64,000 nucleotides of DNA from Prochlorococcus sp. AG-412-P08 (GTDB lineage Bacteria > Cyanobacteriota > Cyanobacteriia > PCC-6307 > Cyanobiaceae), in the NCBI GenBank assembly GCA_003214695.1, contig QCLI01000005.1, positions 1 through 64,000 on the forward strand. The letters run 5' to 3'. The notes beneath the pieces are model-generated. The model saw only the letters and a program-made list of their open reading frames with translations, had not been told where the DNA came from and did no database searches. Positions within the stretch are counted from its first letter, which is position 1. Every line of letters starts with the position of its first letter. Positions 45,357 to 56,954 of this stretch are shown here, one piece after another. The position numbers and the translations under genes were made by a program.

Positions 45357-45914
45357 CTACACTGTTTCAATTAATGCTGCTTTGATCTGATTATTAACAT
45401 CTTCAACATTCCCAGAACCGTTAACAGACTTAAGTATCCCTAATTTTTTATAGTGGTTTACCAACGGAGAAGTTATATCTCTATATATCTTAAGTCGATT
45501 TCTAATGACAACTTCCGTGTCATCTTTCCTACCCCTAGCAAGCATCCTTTGAATCAAAATATCATCATCAATCTCTAGAAGCAAAACAGCAAGAATAGGT
45601 TGATCCAATTTTTCTAATAAGTCTTGCAATAAGCCTGCTTGAGATAGATTTCTAGGAAAGCCATCTAATAGCCAGCCTGTTTTATTCAAAGAAAGTCTTT
45701 TCTCAACAATAGATAAAACAATTTCATCACTAACCAATTCACCTTTATTCATTATTGATTCAGCTTCTTTGCCCAAATCCGAATGTGCACTTACTTCTTC
45801 ACGCAATAAATCACCTGTAGATAAATGCAATAGAGATTGTTCCTTGCAAATGAGGTTTGCCTGAGTACCTTTCCCAGCGCCAGGGGGACCCAAGAATAAT
45901 AAACGATTCTTCAT
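45357..45914 (-). CDS. adk: Adenylate kinase
   Basis: LLFLGPPGAGKGTQANLI; DGFPRNLSQA. Confidence 0.95.
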   Translation of the reverse strand: MKNRLLFLGPPGAGKGTQANLICKEQSLLHLSTGDLLREEVSAHSDLGKEAESIMNKGELVSDEIVLSIVEKRLSLNKTGWLLDGFPRNLSQAGLLQDLLEKLDQPILAVLLLEIDDDILIQRMLARGRKDDTEVVIRNRLKIYRDITSPLVNHYKKLGILKSVNGSGNVEDVNNQIKAALIETV

Positions 45915-45946
45915 GAGATTTGGGGATCAAAATTTTCTACTGGTTT

Positions 45947-47281
45947 TCACTGTCTAACAAGTCCTTCATACCTCTGTGAAATCACATAAGTCTGCACTTG
46001 TTTTGCAGTGTCAATTGCAACACCCACAAGAATAAGCAGAGAAGTTGCGCCTAAACCCTGAAAAGTTTGCACATTGGTAGCTCTCTCAACAGCTGCAGGC
46101 ACTATGGCAACAGATCCTAAAAACAAACCTCCAAGTAGTGTCAGTCTATTTTGCACCCCAGAGAGATATTTGGAGGTAGCACTCCCAGGACGAACTCCGG
46201 GTATGGCAACTCCACCTCTTTTTAAATTTGCTGAAATGTCCACTGGGTTAATTGTTAATGATGCATAAAAATATGAAAAGCCAACTATTAATGCAAAGAA
46301 GGTAATTGCATAAGGCCAAGGATTGGCTGCACCAGGATTTAAAGCACCAGATGCTTTTAATAAGAAAGGTCCAACTATTGTGTCTTTTGCAAAATTCGCA
46401 ATTGTTATAGGAAGGAAGATTAGAGCAGATGCAAAAATAATAGGCATTACCCCACCTGCATTAAGCTTCAAAGGTAAATAACTTTGCCGAGTAGGCAATA
46501 TAGCTGTTCCACCTATTTGTCTTTTAGCACTAACAATTGGCAATTTTCTAGCACCTTCTTGAACAAAAATTATTCCCACAATGGTTATCAAGAAAACAAT
46601 TAGAAGGACAATAATTCCAAAAACATCGCTTCTATCTCCAGTCTGGGCCTTTTCAATGGTGGAGCTTAATGCTTTAGGAAGAGTCGCAACAATATTCAAG
46701 AAAATAACTAGTGAAGCACCTTGGCCAATACCTTTTTCAGTAATAATTTCACTCAGCCACATGACAATAATTGACCCAGTAACCAATGCAATAGATGTTT
46801 GCATCAGGAACTGAGCATCAGTCCCCATTGTGTTATCTGCATATGGCAGAAGGATGGTTGCAAATACTAAACTTTGCATAAAGCCCCATCCAAGAGCCAC
46901 GTAACGCGTGATCTGAGCAATTTTCCTTCGTCCCGCTTCACCTTCATTCTTTTGCAAGTCTTCTAACTGAGGCAAAGCAGCCGTTAATAGCTGAATAATT
47001 ATCGATGCATTAATAAAAGGAAGTATCCCAAGTGCAAAAATCCCAAGAGTTGAGATTCCACCCCCAGTAAAAATGTCTAAGAATCCTATTAGCTGACCAC
47101 CTTGTTCAATAAATGTCTGAAATTTCTCCGCATCAATGCCTGGGACAGGAATATATATACCTAACCTGACAAATAACAGCATCCCTAAAGTTACTAAAAC
47201 CCTTCCTCTTAGTTCTTTGTTGAGGAACAACTGGGTTATTACTTCTGATGCACTTGGGTTTCGGCCTCGGGTAACAAGCAT
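45947..47281 (-). CDS. secY: Preprotein translocase SecY
   Basis: 444 aa, about 10 TM; VRLGIYIPVPGID; GIGQGASLVIF. Confidence 0.97.
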   Translation of the reverse strand: MLVTRGRNPSASEVITQLFLNKELRGRVLVTLGMLLFVRLGIYIPVPGIDAEKFQTFIEQGGQLIGFLDIFTGGGISTLGIFALGILPFINASIIIQLLTAALPQLEDLQKNEGEAGRRKIAQITRYVALGWGFMQSLVFATILLPYADNTMGTDAQFLMQTSIALVTGSIIVMWLSEIITEKGIGQGASLVIFLNIVATLPKALSSTIEKAQTGDRSDVFGIIVLLIVFLITIVGIIFVQEGARKLPIVSAKRQIGGTAILPTRQSYLPLKLNAGGVMPIIFASALIFLPITIANFAKDTIVGPFLLKASGALNPGAANPWPYAITFFALIVGFSYFYASLTINPVDISANLKRGGVAIPGVRPGSATSKYLSGVQNRLTLLGGLFLGSVAIVPAAVERATNVQTFQGLGATSLLILVGVAIDTAKQVQTYVISQRYEGLVRQ

Positions 47282-47348
47282 GAACTAAAATGAAGAATTT
47301 CAAGCAAATAGGTGAGCTTTATTAAAGGGACTGAAGAGGTGGTTAAAT

Positions 47349-47801
47349 TCAATCAAAGACCTCACAGGTTCCACCTGCCGCTTCTATTTTACTTTTAGCA
47401 GATGCGGTAAATAGCGCAGCCTGGACAGTCAATTTAATTTTCAAATTGCCATTGCCAAGCACTTTTAAAGGATACTTAGGAGTAGTAACAATTCCTGCTT
47501 TGACAAGAGAGTCTAAGTTAACAGTTGTTCCTTCCTTGACATCATTTAGCGATGAAATATTGATTATGGTGAAAGATTTCTGGTTAATCAAGGGAAAATG
47601 TTTCAACTTAGGTACCCGTCTATATAAGGGCATTTGTCCTCCTTCAAAACCAGGTCTAGTTGGTCTACCAGAACGTGATTTCTGACCTCTCATACCAAAG
47701 CCGCAGCTAGCGCCCTGACCTGCAGCAATACCACGTCCTTTACGAAGCTTCTTTTTCCTAGAGCCGGTATTTGATTTTAAAGAATGAAGTCTAATAGTCA
47801 T
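47349..47801 (-). CDS. rplO: 50S ribosomal protein L15
   Basis: [31 protein letters not shown]; start set at MTIRLHSL. Confidence 0.95.
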   Translation of the reverse strand: MTIRLHSLKSNTGSRKKKLRKGRGIAAGQGASCGFGMRGQKSRSGRPTRPGFEGGQMPLYRRVPKLKHFPLINQKSFTIINISSLNDVKEGTTVNLDSLVKAGIVTTPKYPLKVLGNGNLKIKLTVQAALFTASAKSKIEAAGGTCEVFD

Positions 47802-47808
47802 GGTAATT

Positions 47809-48429
47809 TCAAGAGTAAATCTGCTCGAGGGAAACACCTCGTTCTTTAGCAGTGGCCTTATGAGTTCTTAATAGAGACAAAGCTACCATTGCAGCACGTG
47901 CATTATTTAAAGGTGTTTTACTCCCAAGCCTTTTTGCTAAAACATTTTTAATCCCTGCAAGTTCTAAAACAGTACGAATAGATCCTCCAGCAATTACACC
48001 TGTACCAGGAGCTGCAGGGCGAATTAGAACACTTGCTGCTCCATCTCTTCCATTTGAAAGAGTAGGAATTGAACTATTAGGAGTCAAGGGGACTTTTACT
48101 AGGTTCTTCTTTCCATCAGCAACACCTTTACGAACTGCACCAATCACATCTCCTGCTTTACCAACTCCAACTCCAACTTGGCCTTTCTCATTGCCAACAA
48201 CAACTATTGCACGAAAACTCATTTTCTTTCCTCCCTTAACTGTTTTTGAGACTCTTCTAATCTGTATCACTCTTTCTTGCCACTCAGAATCCCTATCCTG
48301 ATTTCTTCTATCAGAACGCCTCCCACGACGATCACCTCCACGGTTATTCCCTCGACGTTGTTCTTGCTTGCCCTCGGAAGCCGCAGGAGCTGGAGATGAT
48401 GAATTCTCTTTTGATTTGGTGGCTGTCAT
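47809..48429 (-). CDS. rpsE: 30S ribosomal protein S5
   Basis: [30 protein letters not shown]. Confidence 0.97.
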   Translation of the reverse strand: MTATKSKENSSSPAPAASEGKQEQRRGNNRGGDRRGRRSDRRNQDRDSEWQERVIQIRRVSKTVKGGKKMSFRAIVVVGNEKGQVGVGVGKAGDVIGAVRKGVADGKKNLVKVPLTPNSSIPTLSNGRDGAASVLIRPAAPGTGVIAGGSIRTVLELAGIKNVLAKRLGSKTPLNNARAAMVALSLLRTHKATAKERGVSLEQIYS

Positions 48430-48442
48430 TTTAAAACAATAA

Positions 48443-48811
48443 TCAGAATGTAAGGCCTGCTTTACGGGCTGCCTCAGCTAGAGCCTTCACTCTGCCGTGA
48501 TAAAGGCTTCCACCTCTATCAAATACAACTTGGTTAATGCCCTTTTCAAGAGCACGTTTTGCAAGAAGTTCACCTACAGCCGAAGAAGCTGCACAGGTGC
48601 TGGCATTAACTTTACTATTTGAGAGAACCTCCTTTTCAACTGTTGATGCTGAACAAAGAGTGTTTTGAGCAATATCATCAATAACTTGGGCATAAATATG
48701 GTTGTTTGAGCGAAATACTGCTAAGCGAGGTCTTTGATCGGTACCGCTCAAATAACGGCGAAGACGTTTGTGACGCTTCTGGGTTTTTTGTTTACGTGAG
48801 AGAGTTGCCAT
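48443..48811 (-). CDS. rplR: 50S ribosomal protein L18
   Basis: [20 protein letters not shown]...[27 protein letters not shown]. Confidence 0.97.
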   Translation of the reverse strand: MATLSRKQKTQKRHKRLRRYLSGTDQRPRLAVFRSNNHIYAQVIDDIAQNTLCSASTVEKEVLSNSKVNASTCAASSAVGELLAKRALEKGINQVVFDRGGSLYHGRVKALAEAARKAGLTF

Positions 48812-48841
48812 GATTAAAAAAATAAGTAAATGAAAAAGTTT

Positions 48842-49381
48842 TTATTTCTTACCAGACTTACCTGCTTTTCTAACAATATGCTCACCAGTATATTTTATTC
48901 CTTTTCCTTTATAAGGTTCAGGTGGTCGTATAGCCCTGATTTTTGCGGCCTCATTACCGACAAGCTCCTTATCGATTCCAGAAATAAATACATTCGTATT
49001 GCTCTCAACTTTAAAAGTAATCCCTTCAGGAGGAACAACCTCCACCGGATGACTATAGCCAGCGCTAACTACAAGTTTCTTGCCTTTAACCTGAGCTCTA
49101 GAACCTACTCCTACTATTTCCAATTGTTTTGAATAACCATTGCTAACTCCCTCAATCATGTTTGCGACTAATGTTCTAGACAAACCATGTCGCTCCCTGC
49201 ATCTTCTCTTATCGCTATCTGCAGAAACTGTGATCAATCCATCAGAATGAGAAAGACTTACTCCTTCAGGGAGAGTCCTACTAAGCTCACCTTTAGGACC
49301 CTTTACAGTAATAGATAGTCCATCAAGGGTGATATCCACCTTCTCCGGAACTGTTATAGGTTTTTTGCCAATACGGGACAT
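48842..49381 (-). CDS. rplF: 50S ribosomal protein L6
   Basis: [15 protein letters not shown]...[13 protein letters not shown]. Confidence 0.97.
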   Translation of the reverse strand: MSRIGKKPITVPEKVDITLDGLSITVKGPKGELSRTLPEGVSLSHSDGLITVSADSDKRRCRERHGLSRTLVANMIEGVSNGYSKQLEIVGVGSRAQVKGKKLVVSAGYSHPVEVVPPEGITFKVESNTNVFISGIDKELVGNEAAKIRAIRPPEPYKGKGIKYTGEHIVRKAGKSGKK

Positions 49382-49396
49382 AATAAAAGCTCCTAA

Positions 49397-49798
49397 TTAA
49401 TATACGTAACAGAGAACTTCACCGCCAATGCCCTGTTTTCGGGCATCACGGTCACTCATAACACCTTTAGATGTTGAAATAATCGCTACTCCAAGGCCGC
49501 CTAGAACCTTTGGAAGGCCGCGATTATTTTTGTAAATTCTCAATCCTGGCTTACTAACTCGTTTCATGGAACGAATTGTTGGATGGCGGTGTTTACCGCT
49601 GTATTTCAATTCTAGAATCAGTTGAATGTGGACGCCTTCTCCCTCCTCACTAATGTGAGAAATAAAGCCCTCATTTTGAAGGACCTTCGCAATACTTCTT
49701 GACATCCTAGAAGCAGGAACACGAGTCTTCTCATGTCGCTTTTCACTCGCATTTCTAATTCGAGTGAGCATGTCTGAAATTGGATCGTGATTAGCCAT
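49397..49798 (-). CDS. rpsH: 30S ribosomal protein S8
   Basis: [28 protein letters not shown]; start set downstream of the ORF-track start. Confidence 0.96.
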   Translation of the reverse strand: MANHDPISDMLTRIRNASEKRHEKTRVPASRMSRSIAKVLQNEGFISHISEEGEGVHIQLILELKYSGKHRHPTIRSMKRVSKPGLRIYKNNRGLPKVLGGLGVAIISTSKGVMSDRDARKQGIGGEVLCYVY

Positions 49799-49802
49799 AG
49801 TT

Positions 49803-50342
49803 TCAGTTACTCCGGAAAGGCATTCCCATCTCCTTAAGAAGAGCTCGGCCCTCCTCATCGGTTCTGGCACTGGTGACAATCGTTATATCCATTCCTCGTA
49901 TAGCGTCAACTTTGTCAAATGAAATTTCAGGAAATATAAGCTGTTCTTTAACCCCTACCGTGAAATTACCGCGACCGTCAAAGCTCTTAGGACTAACTCC
50001 ACGAAAATCCCTGATTCTTGGCAAAGCAAGATTGATTAATCTTTCCAGAAAAGCGTACATTCTTTCTCCGCGCAGGGTTACCGCACAACCAATTGGCATC
50101 CCCTCTCGGATCTTGAATCCAGCAATTGCCTTTTTAGCTCTTGTCACAAGAGCTTTCTGACCTGTAATTGTTGACACTTCTGAGAGAGAAGCTTCTAATG
50201 CTTTGGAATTTTGAGCAGCTTCTCCTAGACCCCTGTTAACATTGATCTTTAGGACCTTAGGGACTTGATGAATATTAGAAAATCCTAAATCTTTCAATAA
50301 TTTAGGTCTAATAGTCTCTCGATAACGATTTTTGAGTGACAT
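49803..50342 (-). CDS. rplE: 50S ribosomal protein L5
   Basis: [42 protein letters not shown]. Confidence 0.97.
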   Translation of the reverse strand: MSLKNRYRETIRPKLLKDLGFSNIHQVPKVLKINVNRGLGEAAQNSKALEASLSEVSTITGQKALVTRAKKAIAGFKIREGMPIGCAVTLRGERMYAFLERLINLALPRIRDFRGVSPKSFDGRGNFTVGVKEQLIFPEISFDKVDAIRGMDITIVTSARTDEEGRALLKEMGMPFRSN

Positions 50343-50431
50343 GGTTGATTTAGAGGTGAATTCTGGTCTTTGTCAGAATTGAAATAGGAAAAAAGAAAAA
50401 ATGATGAAGCAGAGAAAAAGGAATTAATGAA

Positions 50432-50788
50432 TTAATCAATTAATTCACCAGTTTTCTTAAGCCGTCGTTTTTTAGAACCATCCTTATCAATAAATACCTC
50501 AATGCGACTTGCAACCTTTTTCTTAGTTGAATAAAACATCACATTAGATGCATGCAAAGAAGCCTCTTCAGTAACAATTCGACCTGATTCACCTTCTTGA
50601 GAAGGTTTCATATGGCGTGTACGAAGATTGACACCTTGAACAACTACGCGATTTTCAATTGGCATGGTCTTCAAAACTTCCCCTGTTTTACCTTTCTCTT
50701 TCCCATTGATGACTTGAACCGTATCACCTTTACGAATTCGCATCTTGATTGGCAAAGAAGGTTTCTTAGTCTGCTTAGCGTCTAACAC
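50432..50788 (-). CDS. rplX: 50S ribosomal protein L24
   Basis: [25 protein letters not shown]. Confidence 0.96.
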   Translation of the reverse strand: MLDAKQTKKPSLPIKMRIRKGDTVQVINGKEKGKTGEVLKTMPIENRVVVQGVNLRTRHMKPSQEGESGRIVTEEASLHASNVMFYSTKKKVASRIEVFIDKDGSKKRRLKKTGELID

Positions 50789-51154
50789 TTAAATCACCTC
50801 CGGGGCTAAAGATACAATTTTAGTGAAATTTCGTTCACGCAGTTCGCGAGCAACAGGTCCAAAAACCCTTGTTCCTCTTGGATTTTTATCTTCATTTATC
50901 AAAACAGCTGCATTATCATCGAATCGAATTGAATTACCTGTATCCCTCCTCAAAGTTGCTTTTGTTCTAACTACTACTGCCTTTACAACATCTGATTTTT
51001 TCACTCCCATATTTGGGACAGCATCCTTAACTGCAGCAACGATTACATCACCTACATGAGCATATCTACGATTAGAACCTAGGACACGAATGCATTGCAG
51101 ACGTTTTGCGCCACTATTGTCTGCAACAGTTAGGAAAGTCTCTTGCTGAATCAT
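50789..51154 (-). CDS. rplN: 50S ribosomal protein L14
   Basis: [26 protein letters not shown]. Confidence 0.97.
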   Translation of the reverse strand: MIQQETFLTVADNSGAKRLQCIRVLGSNRRYAHVGDVIVAAVKDAVPNMGVKKSDVVKAVVVRTKATLRRDTGNSIRFDDNAAVLINEDKNPRGTRVFGPVARELRERNFTKIVSLAPEVI

Positions 51155-51420
51155 TTGCCAACCTCCTGCTTCTCTTGATTAGTTGTTCTCAAAACTTCTG
51201 CAACCGACCATCTTTTTGTTGCGCTCAAAGGCCTTGTTTCAGTGATACGGACCCTGTCTCCCACTTTGCAATTGTTTGCCTCATCGTGAGCCTTGTATCG
51301 AGTTGTTCTACTAACTGTCTTCTGATAGATAGAATGTGGGAAACGGTTCTCAACCGCTACTACCACTGTCTTATCCATCTTGTCACTAACAACAGTGCCT
51401 AACCTTTCCTTGAGAGCCAT
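51151..51420 (-). CDS. rpsQ: 30S ribosomal protein S17
   Basis: [36 protein letters not shown]. Confidence 0.97.
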   Translation of the reverse strand: MALKERLGTVVSDKMDKTVVVAVENRFPHSIYQKTVSRTTRYKAHDEANNCKVGDRVRITETRPLSATKRWSVAEVLRTTNQEKQEVGK

Positions 51421-51440
51421 GATTTTAAAAATTTTCGATT

Positions 51441-51647
51441 TTAAGTTTTTGAGCGACTACGCTCGCCCTGAGCAGTTAAAAGCTGTGCAAGCTGAACACG
51501 AGCACTCTTGAAACGATGGGTTTCACTTAGCTGCCTAGTTGCTAATTGAAAGCGAAGATCAAATAATTCACGACGGGTAAGATCGATCTTTTCTTTAATC
51601 TCGATGTCAGACAATTTGCCAACATCTAACTTTTCTAATTCAGCCAT
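51441..51647 (-). CDS. rpmC: 50S ribosomal protein L29
   Basis: [36 protein letters not shown]. Confidence 0.95.
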   Translation of the reverse strand: MAELEKLDVGKLSDIEIKEKIDLTRRELFDLRFQLATRQLSETHRFKSARVQLAQLLTAQGERSRSKT

Positions 51648-51650
51648 AAT

Positions 51651-52181
51651 TTAAGACTCCGAAGTAGTGACAGATGCAGTCTCAGCCTGATGAGCTGATG
51701 CAGCCTCATCCAAAGAATTGGCTGATGATTTTGGAGGAGCCTTACCAACTTGAGTCGGCTTTTGACCTTCCTCTAATCCAATAAACTTTGTTCTTATTGG
51801 GAGTTTATACTGAGCCAAGCGCATTGCTTCCTTAGCAATTTCCTCAGTAATATCTTCGCCACCCATCTCAAAAAGTACTCGGCCTGGTTTAACAACAGCA
51901 ACCCAAAACTCCGGGTTACCTTTACCTGAACCCATTCGAGTCTCAGCAGGTCTCATTGTAACTGGCTTGTCAGGGAAAATACGAATCCAGATCTGGCCGC
52001 CACGCTTAACGTATCGAGTCATAGCCCTTCGGCTTGCTTCAATCTGTCTTGACGTAATCCATCCACATTCTTGAGCCTGTAGAGCAAACTCACCAAAAGC
52101 AATTTTATTGCCTTTAGTTGCAACACCTCTCATGCGGCCGCGTTGCTGCTTACGAAATTTAGTTCGTTTTGGACTAAGCAT
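51651..52181 (-). CDS. rplP: 50S ribosomal protein L16
   Basis: [25 protein letters not shown]. Confidence 0.97.
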   Translation of the reverse strand: MLSPKRTKFRKQQRGRMRGVATKGNKIAFGEFALQAQECGWITSRQIEASRRAMTRYVKRGGQIWIRIFPDKPVTMRPAETRMGSGKGNPEFWVAVVKPGRVLFEMGGEDITEEIAKEAMRLAQYKLPIRTKFIGLEEGQKPTQVGKAPPKSSANSLDEAASAHQAETASVTTSES

Positions 52182-52194
52182 GATTTATACCTCC

Positions 52195-52926
52195 TTATTT
52201 GCTTTCATTGGATCTGTCCTCAAATTGTTGAGGCCTACGATTACCTTTTCGTCGAGGGCTAGCCCCAATAGGTAACGGTTGATCTTCTTTGGATAAGACT
52301 TCGCCTTTAAAAACCCATACCTTAATTCCCAAAACTCCATAAGTAGTATTGGCAGTTTTATTTGCATAATCAATTTCTGCTCTCAAAGTATGTAGTGGCA
52401 CTCGTCCCTCTCTGGTCCATTCAGAACGAGCAATCTCTGCTCCATTTAAACGACCTCCTACTTGGATTTTCAAACCAAGAACCCCTGCTCTTTGAGCTCT
52501 CTGCACAGCCATACGTATTGTTCTACGAAAGGCAACTCTTTTTTCAAGCTGCTGAGCAATATATTCGGCTAGAAGATGAGCATCTGCATCAACTCTTTCA
52601 ATTTCAACTACGTTGATGCGAACCTGTCTGCTTCGATCCCCAATTGTTTTTTGAATACCCGACCTCAGTTCTTCTATGCCACTACCTTGACGACCAACTA
52701 TAACTCCGGGTCGAGCAGTTTTAAGTTCTACCTCTAGTTGATCAGCTTTACGAGCTATCAAAACATCACTGATTCCCGCAGCTAAATACTTCTTTTGAAT
52801 AAACACCCTAATCTTGTCATCTTCCTGCAGAAGCAAAGGATAGGTTTTGCTCGATGCATACCAACGAGAACGATGCTCTTGAGTAATTCCAAGCCGTAAA
52901 CCATTTGGATGAATTTTATGTCCCAT
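52195..52926 (-). CDS. rpsC: 30S ribosomal protein S3
   Basis: [29 protein letters not shown]. Confidence 0.97.
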   Translation of the reverse strand: MGHKIHPNGLRLGITQEHRSRWYASSKTYPLLLQEDDKIRVFIQKKYLAAGISDVLIARKADQLEVELKTARPGVIVGRQGSGIEELRSGIQKTIGDRSRQVRINVVEIERVDADAHLLAEYIAQQLEKRVAFRRTIRMAVQRAQRAGVLGLKIQVGGRLNGAEIARSEWTREGRVPLHTLRAEIDYANKTANTTYGVLGIKVWVFKGEVLSKEDQPLPIGASPRRKGNRRPQQFEDRSNESK

Positions 52927-53300
52927 CAGTCAGAAGCCTCCATGCTCGATGATTCAGTTGAAGAAGCCACAGCAATACTGATGTGGCAAGTTTGTTTTTT
53001 AATTGCAAAGGCCCTCCCTTGAGCTCTTGGCCGATAGCGTTTCATAGAAGGTCCCATATCAGCTGAAGCAGTTTTAATAACTAATGAAGATGGATCTAAC
53101 CCAAGATTGTTCTCAGCATTAGCAACAGCTGACCTTAGTACTTTTGTTATTGGCCCTGTTGAACGATAAGGCATGAACTCAAGCATAATCAAAGCATCTC
53201 GATAGGTTCTACCTCGAATTTGATCTAAAACTCGGCGAACCTTGGACGCCGAACCGCGAATATATCGTCCATGAGCCTGAGCAAGTGGTGAATCAGTCAT
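52926..53300 (-). CDS. rplV: 50S ribosomal protein L22
   Basis: [38 protein letters not shown]. Confidence 0.97.
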   Translation of the reverse strand: MTDSPLAQAHGRYIRGSASKVRRVLDQIRGRTYRDALIMLEFMPYRSTGPITKVLRSAVANAENNLGLDPSSLVIKTASADMGPSMKRYRPRAQGRAFAIKKQTCHISIAVASSTESSSMEASD

Positions 53301-53576
53301 TTAACGACCTCCTTTTTTGTCTTTCATATGGCCTCTATATGTTCTTGTAGGAGCAAACTCTCCTAACTTGTGACCAACCATTTGCTCAGTAATAAAAACC
53401 GGAACATGAGATTTGCCATTGTGAACAGCAATAGTGTGACCAATCATCATTGGAAGAATTGTTGATGCCCTTGACCAAGTTTTAATGACTGATTTGTCAT
53501 CATTACTATTTTGTTTTTCAACCTTTTGGATAAGGCTGTCGGCAATAAAAGGGCCTTTTTTAAGTGAACGTCCCAT
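53301..53576 (-). CDS. rpsS: 30S ribosomal protein S19
   Basis: [20 protein letters not shown]. Confidence 0.97.
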   Translation of the reverse strand: MGRSLKKGPFIADSLIQKVEKQNSNDDKSVIKTWSRASTILPMMIGHTIAVHNGKSHVPVFITEQMVGHKLGEFAPTRTYRGHMKDKKGGR

Positions 53577-53611
53577 GGAGAATTAAGAGAAATACATGAC
53601 GATGAAGAACA

Positions 53612-54475
53612 TCAAGAATCACGCCCTCCTCGGCTCCGCTTGGAGACTCGACGACGTTTCCTAAGAACAAACCTATTGCTAGGTTTATTACGCTTACGGG
53701 TTTTTAAACCTAAAGCTGGTTTCCCCCAAGGAGTAACAGGGCCAGCACGGCCAACTGGTGCCCTGCCCTCTCCACCACCATGAGGGTGATCGCAAGGGTT
53801 CATAACACTCCCTCGGACTTGTGGCCTTCTACCTAGCCATCTTTTTCTACCTGCTTTACCTAGACTAGTATTACGAATCTCTGAATTACCAACTTCTCCA
53901 AGAGTTGCATAGCACTCGCACCTCACAAGTCTAACTTCAGTCGAAGGTAATTTTAACGCTACATACTCGCCTTCTTTAGCCATAACCTGAGCACTAGCAC
54001 CAGCCGAGCGAACCATTTGTCCACCGCGACCTGGGTAAAGTTCAACACAATGAACACTAGAGCCTAAAGGGATAGACGATAACGGCATTGCATTTCCAGT
54101 TTCAAAAGGAACGCTTGAACCTGAAATAACTTCCTGACCAACACTGATCCCAGCAGGAGCCAAAATATACCTCTTTTCACCATCTTTATAAAACAGCAAT
54201 GCTAAACGAGCATTACGATGAGGATCATAGTGAATGGCAGCGATTTTAGCAGGGACATCATGTTTATTCCGCCGAAAATCGACAAGCCTATATTGCCTTT
54301 TATGACCGCCACCGCGATGTCGACAAGTAATAACACCTCGATTATTTCTTCCCTTAAAACGGTGCTTTGAAACCACCAAAGATCTCTCAGGTTTACGGCC
54401 CGTAACTTCACTAAAATCAGTTACTACTCTTGCGCGAGTACCAGGGGTATAAGGACGGAAAGTACGAATTGCCAT
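53612..54475 (-). CDS. rplB: 50S ribosomal protein L2
   Basis: [18 protein letters not shown]...[18 protein letters not shown]. Confidence 0.98.
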   Translation of the reverse strand: MAIRTFRPYTPGTRARVVTDFSEVTGRKPERSLVVSKHRFKGRNNRGVITCRHRGGGHKRQYRLVDFRRNKHDVPAKIAAIHYDPHRNARLALLFYKDGEKRYILAPAGISVGQEVISGSSVPFETGNAMPLSSIPLGSSVHCVELYPGRGGQMVRSAGASAQVMAKEGEYVALKLPSTEVRLVRCECYATLGEVGNSEIRNTSLGKAGRKRWLGRRPQVRGSVMNPCDHPHGGGEGRAPVGRAGPVTPWGKPALGLKTRKRNKPSNRFVLRKRRRVSKRSRGGRDS

Positions 54476-54479
54476 TTTT

Positions 54480-54794
54480 TTAATCTTCAGAATCAGGGAA
54501 CAATTGAATTGAATTGCCTTCAGCTAATCTGACAATAGCCTTCTTTACTTGGGCTCTTTTACCAGAGAAGCGACCTACTCGCCTGCTTCGCCTAGGGGGA
54601 TTCATAGTACTAATACCAATGACTTTTACATCAAACAGTTGTTCAACTGCAGCCTTGATATCAGGTTTTGTCGCACGGTGATCAACCTCAAAGGTGTACT
54701 GATTAAGATCAAGTCCTCTAGTGGCTTTTTCTGTAATCAAAGGACGTCGAATTACGTCTGCAAGGCGTTCTTTAAACATCTTAGTCATTACCAT
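54480..54794 (-). CDS. rplW: 50S ribosomal protein L23
   Basis: [45 protein letters not shown]. Confidence 0.96.
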   Translation of the reverse strand: MVMTKMFKERLADVIRRPLITEKATRGLDLNQYTFEVDHRATKPDIKAAVEQLFDVKVIGISTMNPPRRSRRVGRFSGKRAQVKKAIVRLAEGNSIQLFPDSED

Positions 54795-55416
54795 ATACCT
54801 CCTGGATTTTGCCTAAAGCGTCTTCGCCAATAATTAACGAGTTTGCATTCAGCAAATCAAAGACATTTAAATTATCTGCTCCAATTAACTTGACCTTCTT
54901 TAAATTTCTTACAGATTTTCTAATCGTCTCTGAAGGTTCTGAAAGAATAATCAATACTTTGGAGTTTGCAGCAATACCTAAACGAGCCAAGAAATCTTGA
55001 ATCTCCCTAGTTTTAGGGACCTTAATATTGCTACCAAAATCCTTTACAGCAATTACATCTTCCACCCTTGCCATTAGAGCAGTCCTTAAGGCTAAACGTC
55101 TCTCTTTCCTATTCATGCCAAGATTATATTGCCTTGGTTTTGGACCGAAAATAATACCTCCACCTGGGCGCAATGGTGTTCGAATAGAACCTTGTCTAGC
55201 TCTCCCAGTACCCTTTTGCTTATATGGCTTACGACCGCCACCTCGTACTTCTGCTCTGGTCAAAGTACTTGCTGTACCCTGACGAGCATGTGCCTGCTGA
55301 CGTATTACAGCTCTATGCATTAAATCGACAGCAGTGCTTTTCTTCGCAACCTTCAAATCAAGAGTTGCTTGTCCAGCTTCTTTCCCCTGCCAATCGAGAA
55401 CAGAACAATTAGCCAT
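54781..55416 (-). CDS. rplD: 50S ribosomal protein L4
   Basis: [33 protein letters not shown]. Confidence 0.97.
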   Translation of the reverse strand: MANCSVLDWQGKEAGQATLDLKVAKKSTAVDLMHRAVIRQQAHARQGTASTLTRAEVRGGGRKPYKQKGTGRARQGSIRTPLRPGGGIIFGPKPRQYNLGMNRKERRLALRTALMARVEDVIAVKDFGSNIKVPKTREIQDFLARLGIAANSKVLIILSEPSETIRKSVRNLKKVKLIGADNLNVFDLLNANSLIIGEDALGKIQEVYGND

Positions 55417-56072
55417 TACTTATCTCCTCCTATGGCGGTCGAACCGACACGATTAGCAGGTCGGATATTAAGTAAAGATCCTGGTTTACCTGGTAAAGAA
55501 CCCTTAATAACTAAAAGGTTGTGATCACTGTCGACTTTCATAATCTGTAAACCTCTAGTTGTAATTTTTTTACCTCCATAACGTCCTGCCATTCTTTTGC
55601 CTGGGTAAACCCTGCCTGGAGTAGTACCTGCACCTGTAGAACCCGGTTCGCGATGGTTTTTAGAGCCATGACTCATTGGACCTCGAGTAAAACCATGCCT
55701 CTTTTGATAACCGGCAAAGCCTCTCCCCATACTTATTCCACTAACATCAACTTTCTGACCAGTCTGAAAGTTCGCAACTGTAATATGAGCACCTAATTCA
55801 TACTGTTCCAAATCATCGACTCGATATTCACGTATATAACGAAGAAACTCTTCACCTGACTTGGAAAGATGACCTTGAGAAGGCTTATTAACCAACTTTT
55901 CTCGAACAGCACCAAAAGCAATCTGAATTGCTGAATAACCATCAGTTGCTGAACTTTTAATTTGTGTAATACGGCAAGGTCCAGCCTGCACCAAAGTAAC
56001 AGGAACAGACTTTCCCTCATCGTCAAAGAATTGGGACATGCCCAGCTTCTTTCCTAAAATTCCAATTGACAT
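55416..56072 (-). CDS. rplC: 50S ribosomal protein L3
   Basis: [33 protein letters not shown]; start set at MSIGILG. Confidence 0.97.
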   Translation of the reverse strand: MSIGILGKKLGMSQFFDDEGKSVPVTLVQAGPCRITQIKSSATDGYSAIQIAFGAVREKLVNKPSQGHLSKSGEEFLRYIREYRVDDLEQYELGAHITVANFQTGQKVDVSGISMGRGFAGYQKRHGFTRGPMSHGSKNHREPGSTGAGTTPGRVYPGKRMAGRYGGKKITTRGLQIMKVDSDHNLLVIKGSLPGKPGSLLNIRPANRVGSTAIGGDK

Positions 56073-56477
56073 AAACCCAATGGAGCCAGCTTGTGAAATC
56101 AATCCGAATCAAATAAGAACGGTAATTGATGTTTTTTGACTGATTTATTAAAAGACCCTGGAAATAACCAAAAAATCAAACCTAAATACTAGGAATTGAA
56201 AATAATTCTTCGGAATAGGGCTAGCAAAAATCAGATGGTGGAGACTTTTTCGAATCAATAAATAATTCGACTAGTTTCTCTACAGAACAAAGCTAAAAGC
56301 CTTGCTGTATAAACCAAGAGATCCAACGCAATCGCTGAAACTGCTTTGTCTTCTGGAGGCCCGGCTAGCGTACGGGCACAGATAAACATTGCAATTAAAT
56401 AGAATACACTAACGACCCCCTAAAAAAATTCCTCATTTTGCTGCCACAATCTATAAATAAAATGATTTAATTCAGAG

Positions 56478-56936
56478 ATGCCTATTTTATTATCTGGTCA
56501 AAAATTTCGTAATGATCTTGAATCTGCAGGTTGTCTTGCAATTACTACTCCTTTGGAAGGTGGATCCGAAACCAGGTTATTAAGACGTCTCAGAGCGGCG
56601 GGCTATAGAACTCAAATCTCATCAGTTAGAGGCTTAGGTGACCCATCAGTATTTCTTTTTAACCTGCATGGGATCAGGCCACCGCACCTAGGTCATCAGA
56701 ATGTAGGAAGAAATGGTGCCTTAGGAGAAGTACAACAAGTGATGCCCCAAGCTAATGAATTACTTGCAGAAGACAAACCATTAGTTCTTTGGTTACTAGA
56801 AGGACAAGTTCTTTCACATTCAGAGTTACTTTCTCTATGTGATGTATGTGAGAAAGAAAACAGGCTCAAAATAGTTATCGAAATGGGAGGGTCACGAGCA
56901 CTTAAATGGCAACCAATGCGAAGTTTTCTCAACTAA
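56478..56936 (+). CDS. ndhN: NAD(P)H-quinone oxidoreductase subunit N
   Basis: [59 protein letters not shown]. Confidence 0.93.
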   Translation: MPILLSGQKFRNDLESAGCLAITTPLEGGSETRLLRRLRAAGYRTQISSVRGLGDPSVFLFNLHGIRPPHLGHQNVGRNGALGEVQQVMPQANELLAEDKPLVLWLLEGQVLSHSELLSLCDVCEKENRLKIVIEMGGSRALKWQPMRSFLN

Positions 56937-56954
56937 AAGACTTTATAAACTCCA

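Noticed and set aside
56364-56374. 11-bp GCTAGCGTACG shared with the recA promoter region (58990..59000)
   Set aside because: Lacks the second GTAC half-site, so not a LexA box; likely coincidence.
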